In this document: positions 60,700 to 64,000 of the stretch, piece after piece
Layout of the letters: the number at the start of each line of letters is the position of its first letter
Numbering within the stretch: the stretch's first letter is position 1
From: Diphasiastrum complanatum
Lineage: Eukaryota > Streptophyta > Lycopodiopsida > Lycopodiales > Lycopodiaceae
Reading direction: 5' to 3'
NCBI GenBank assembly: GCA_029204225.1
Contig: CM055092.1
Span: 71,806,308-71,870,307, forward strand
Length of the DNA stretch: 64,000 bases
Made by a program: the position numbers and the translations under genes
The notes under the pieces: model-generated
The model's database searches: none
Told to the model about the DNA's origin: nothing
Seen by the model: the letters and a program-made list of their open reading frames with translations, nothing else

Positions 60700-62136
60700 G
60701 CCACTCCAAAAAAAAATATGTTCTCATCGAGTGGCTCAAGATAATGTTGCCAAAGACAACTTGCCTTGCTTGATCCATATGATTGAGCCTTGACGGCTCC
60801 ATCTTGATACTCATGGTTCTTCTTGGAGTCCTCGGGTCTTGAGCTTGCTCCTCCACTTGACCAGACTCCAAACCATCAATGAATTGAATAATGTGTTGAT
60901 CATAAGGTGCTTCTTCAAGTTTACAGATCTTCCACTCTTGAAAGAGCACATTTCCACCATTGACAACTTGTTTGATGGAAAACAAGTATATTCTACAATC
61001 TCTACTTGAAGAGCAAAACATTACCATTATTCCTATCATTGAAGTGGGATAATATTTGGTCCTTACATTGGAATTATCATGCACAAAGCATGTGGACCCA
61101 AAGAATTCCAACACAAAAGATGTTGCATATTTTATGACATTATTCAAACTATCACAAAAATAGTTATCCAATGAAACATACACCATGCTTAAAGTGAACA
61201 TCCAAACCACTTTCTAAGAGTAGACTAACACTAAGCATATTCTTGGTGATTGATGGTACATAAAGGACATTTTCTAGATCCATACTTATTGATGATTCTA
61301 GATACAAAGAGATGGTACCAACACCATCTATCCTACACTCTTCATCACTTACAGTAAAAACAAAAATTTTAGCATCATTGAATGAGTGTAAGGTTGAGAA
61401 AATGTCCTTTCCATAAGACATGTGGGAGCTAGCCCCACTATCAATCCACCATGTATCTCTTGAATTGCCATTGCTTGTTGGTGAGGATGTAGATGCCATC
61501 AAGAATACATCTACTTCATCCTCCTCCTCCTCTTGTGCTCTCAGCCTCTTGTAGTTCGGATGCATAATGCCCCTTCTTTCCAGAAAAGAAGCATTTTTGC
61601 TTTGCTTGTCCTTTGAGCTTCATGCATCATCCTCTTCTTTGGCCTCCTTTGGATGCTTCTTCTTTCCATTGGTCTTCTTTTTGCCCTTGAATGAGAAAAT
61701 GGCTTTCTCATCTCCATCCTGCAAAGACAATGAACTCATTCTTGCCTTGGTTTGGAGCATCTTACACTCTTCAACCACTACTACACTGTGAAGTTTTTCT
61801 ATAGTTGGCAAAGTGTCTTGAATGGCAGAACTTTGGACCAATTTTGCAAAGTCAGCTACTAGACCATTAAGAACAATTTGTACAAGCTCTCCATCGTGAA
61901 TCTTCTCTCCAATGGAAGCCAACTCCCTATTTTGAGACTTGATTCTCACTTCTTCTCATGCTTTGCAAAATTTTATTTCTAAGCAGAAGTACTCTAGAAG
62001 TGTTGCTTGATTCATAGATTGATTTTAAAGACTCCCAAGCCTCTTTAGCACTAGTACATGATGATACTTCTCTCAAAAGATCATTGCTTGCATTCATCCT
62101 CACACAATAAAGTGCTAGCCTCTTGTATTTGATCAA
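60700..62136 (-). pseudogene. Copia gag-protease with internal deletion (relative of the gag-only element)
   Basis: On minus: YKRLALYCVRMNASNDLLRE and KEAWESLKSIYESSNTSRVL, a frameshift near 61940, then GELVQIVLNGLVADFAKLVQ, a lysine-rich stretch and a lost zinc knuckle. The protease WWIDSGASSHMSYGKDIFST continues further than in the gag-only element (LENVLYVPSITKNMLSVSLL). At about 61120-61165 the sequence jumps to the integrase C-terminal part (EFFGSTCFVHDNSNVRTKY, CRIYLFSIKQVV). The zinc-binding and core integrase domains are therefore deleted. It closely resembles the gag at 1516-2946 and may represent the autonomous relative of that family. Confidence 0.82.
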
Positions 62137-64000
62137 CTCCTATGCACCTAGAGTTCATCTTCATCATCAATAAACTAAATCAGAGTTTCATGAAAATGAA
62201 CAAGCATAGATTCTTGGAACCCTATGAATGACATCATGTTGAACATCAATACTCTTAAGCTCTTGAAATACTTCCTCATATTCGTGTCTGATTATCTTTT
62301 TATCATTTTAAAATGTTCAACAATAATATTAACTGTAGCAACCACCTAAATCTCCATGGACACATATTCATTATTAACCCTTGTTGCATGACCTTTCATC
62401 TCCAAGTATATACATCATATTCTTGATCTAGGAACATAAAAGCCCTCACTTGTATATTATTAGTGCCATAACCCAGGTGTTTGAGGATTGCTTGTTATAT
62501 CTTGTTAGAAAACATGTGACTGAACAAGATTCGTCTCATCACAACCACTCTCTCCATAACATAAGGCATGATATCTAAAGTGTTTTTCCCAATACTGCAT
62601 CATAGAAGCAATTTTGAATTCCTCTCTGAGTACCTAGAGTAATGTAGAATAAGCTAGTCAAAATATTGTAATAGAAATTTTAAACTAATAACTATCTACC
62701 AACAAACTTCCACTCCCTAGCCTATTGTGAATCAGTTGCTTCTCTAGAAACATATCTAACTCTGTGATAGAATCAATAATAACTTACACAACAAAATTAT
62801 CATAAATATTAGATTTATTCTACAAGTCAATAATAAATTACAAATTAGAAAGCTCTTTCTATTTACAATGCATAAACTAGCTCAAACAATGTTAGCACCA
62901 AGTTTTCAACAAACCAACAAGATGATGAATAGAATGCTCAAGATCATTTAGAAATTCCTTGGCACGAGGCTTATTCCATCGTAAAACATGTATCCATATG
63001 AAGAACCAAAACAATGTGAACTCTCTAGATGAACAAATGAGTATGGATAATAATATGCACCTCATCGATATAAGTTTTGTAGATTCTTGTAAAGTTTGTT
63101 CGCATAAAATGATTCATCTACAAGCATTAACATGTGAGCTAGAACACAAAACAGATGTTAATTTCTATTTTGCCAGGACTGGAAAACCAAAGAATAATGT
63201 AAAATATGCACTCAAAGAAATGATACCTTGCAATAGGAGAGTAGTTCCCTTTCAATTCATGTAGTGACAAGATGAATGGAACCATGTATTCCACCAAAAT
63301 ATCCAATTACATGTTTTCTAGTGTTCAATTGTCATGTTTCATTGTAGTAATCCTCCAGTAGAGAATTATTATTGGAACCACTAATTTGGATTATGGCTAT
63401 GATTTCTTCTGCTAGCTCCAAATCATTGATTGACATCAAGAAAGATGTGCACAATTTGTATCTATCTCATATCCTCAAGACCTTGTGATTTGTCTGCATC
63501 TCTTAAACAAACATCAAAAGAACACTAGAATAGATGGCCTAGATGCAAACTGGGAACAAAAAATGAACCAATATGATCAAATACTGATGACGAAGATTTA
63601 ACTACAATAGAATCATCTTACGCATATGTGTTAGTCTCAGAAGTAGATGCAATTAGTTGTGTAGCATAATCATTTCCAACTGCAAATGTGTCCAAAGAAG
63701 CAGATACCATTCTACCAAGCAAACAAGCAAAGATAAATTCATCTATATTTTATGATATTCTATAGAAATTTAAAAAGTTAGAAACACTGTATCAATTCAA
63801 TGAGGAGATACAAAAATTAATTTTAATTTTAGAGAAACCATAAAAAAAAAAAAAACACACAATCACCATCTTTTCCATGAACTATTTATATATTAGAAAC
63901 AAATTGACAAGTAAAAAAATAGCGTGTAAAATTGGGTCTCAAAATTGTAGTGAAAATTCATATTCCCCCCAAAAAAAAAAATCAATAGCAATTTTCTTTT
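62137..64000. other. No recognised gene
   Basis: AT-rich and strongly decayed. A 101-codon frame at 62959-63264 (plus) has a CKVCSHKMIH stretch but no family I know. Given the preceding Copia relic, some of it may be retroelement flank. Confidence 0.4.

Overview
This window is nuclear DNA of a land plant, about two thirds A+T. The evidence is a PLS-class pentatricopeptide-repeat (PPR) gene with an N-terminal targeting-type exon, Copia and Gypsy retrotransposons primed by initiator tRNA-Met, CACTA-type tnp2 transposons, GT-AG introns and long (CT)n microsatellites. The style of the PPR gene would suit a fern or another seed-free plant, but that is inference. Only one gene looks intact and host-type: the PPR gene at 41.7-45.2 kb on the minus strand. 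Almost everything else is nested, decaying mobile DNA.

Layout. 1-9470: CACTA element A (tnp2 on minus, a divergent Transposase_24-like gene on plus). Its tnp2 is split by a young gag-only LTR element (179-4528), and an LTR fragment sits in its subterminal repeats. Element A itself landed in a Copia integrase (9471-10112). 11.15-14.25 kb: a possible non-coding LTR element. 14.2-23.4 kb: four decayed, mostly multi-exon genes of no family I can name, in alternating orientation, including a histone H3-like fold with a long C-terminal extension, split by a solo LTR. 23.9-32.5 kb: a degenerate coiled-coil reading frame interrupted by a full-length Copia element (24830-31156). 32.5-37.8 kb: a 3'-truncated Gypsy element fused to a Copia RT fragment that is itself split by a solo LTR. 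37.8-41.1 kb: minisatellite, microsatellites and a 1.8-kb Mutator-like element with internal repeats. 41.7-45.2 kb: the PPR gene. 45.3-49.3 kb: repeats, a tandem pair of primer-binding sites and a second solo LTR. 49.5-54.1 kb: microsatellite, AT-rich DNA, and a tandem-repeat region next to a captured TPR (kinesin-light-chain-related type) fragment. 54.56-59.45 kb: CACTA element B, 5'-truncated and rich in microsatellite. 59.9-62.1 kb: degenerate ~105-bp repeats and a deleted Copia gag-protease copy.

Insertion order is readable from target-site duplications (TSDs). The gag-only element (TSD TAAAA) is younger than CACTA A, and CACTA B keeps the same target site empty. CACTA A is younger than the Copia it hit. 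The solo LTR at 19723 (TSD AGAAT) is younger than the H3-like gene, and removing it restores that frame. The Copia at 24830 (TSD GAGAA) is younger than the coiled-coil frame. The solo LTR at 36936 (TSD CTTTC) is younger than the Copia RT fragment. The most unusual material is at 14.2-23.4 kb: the H3-like fusion and its divergent partner share a 5'-leader motif on either side of a G-box-rich interval.
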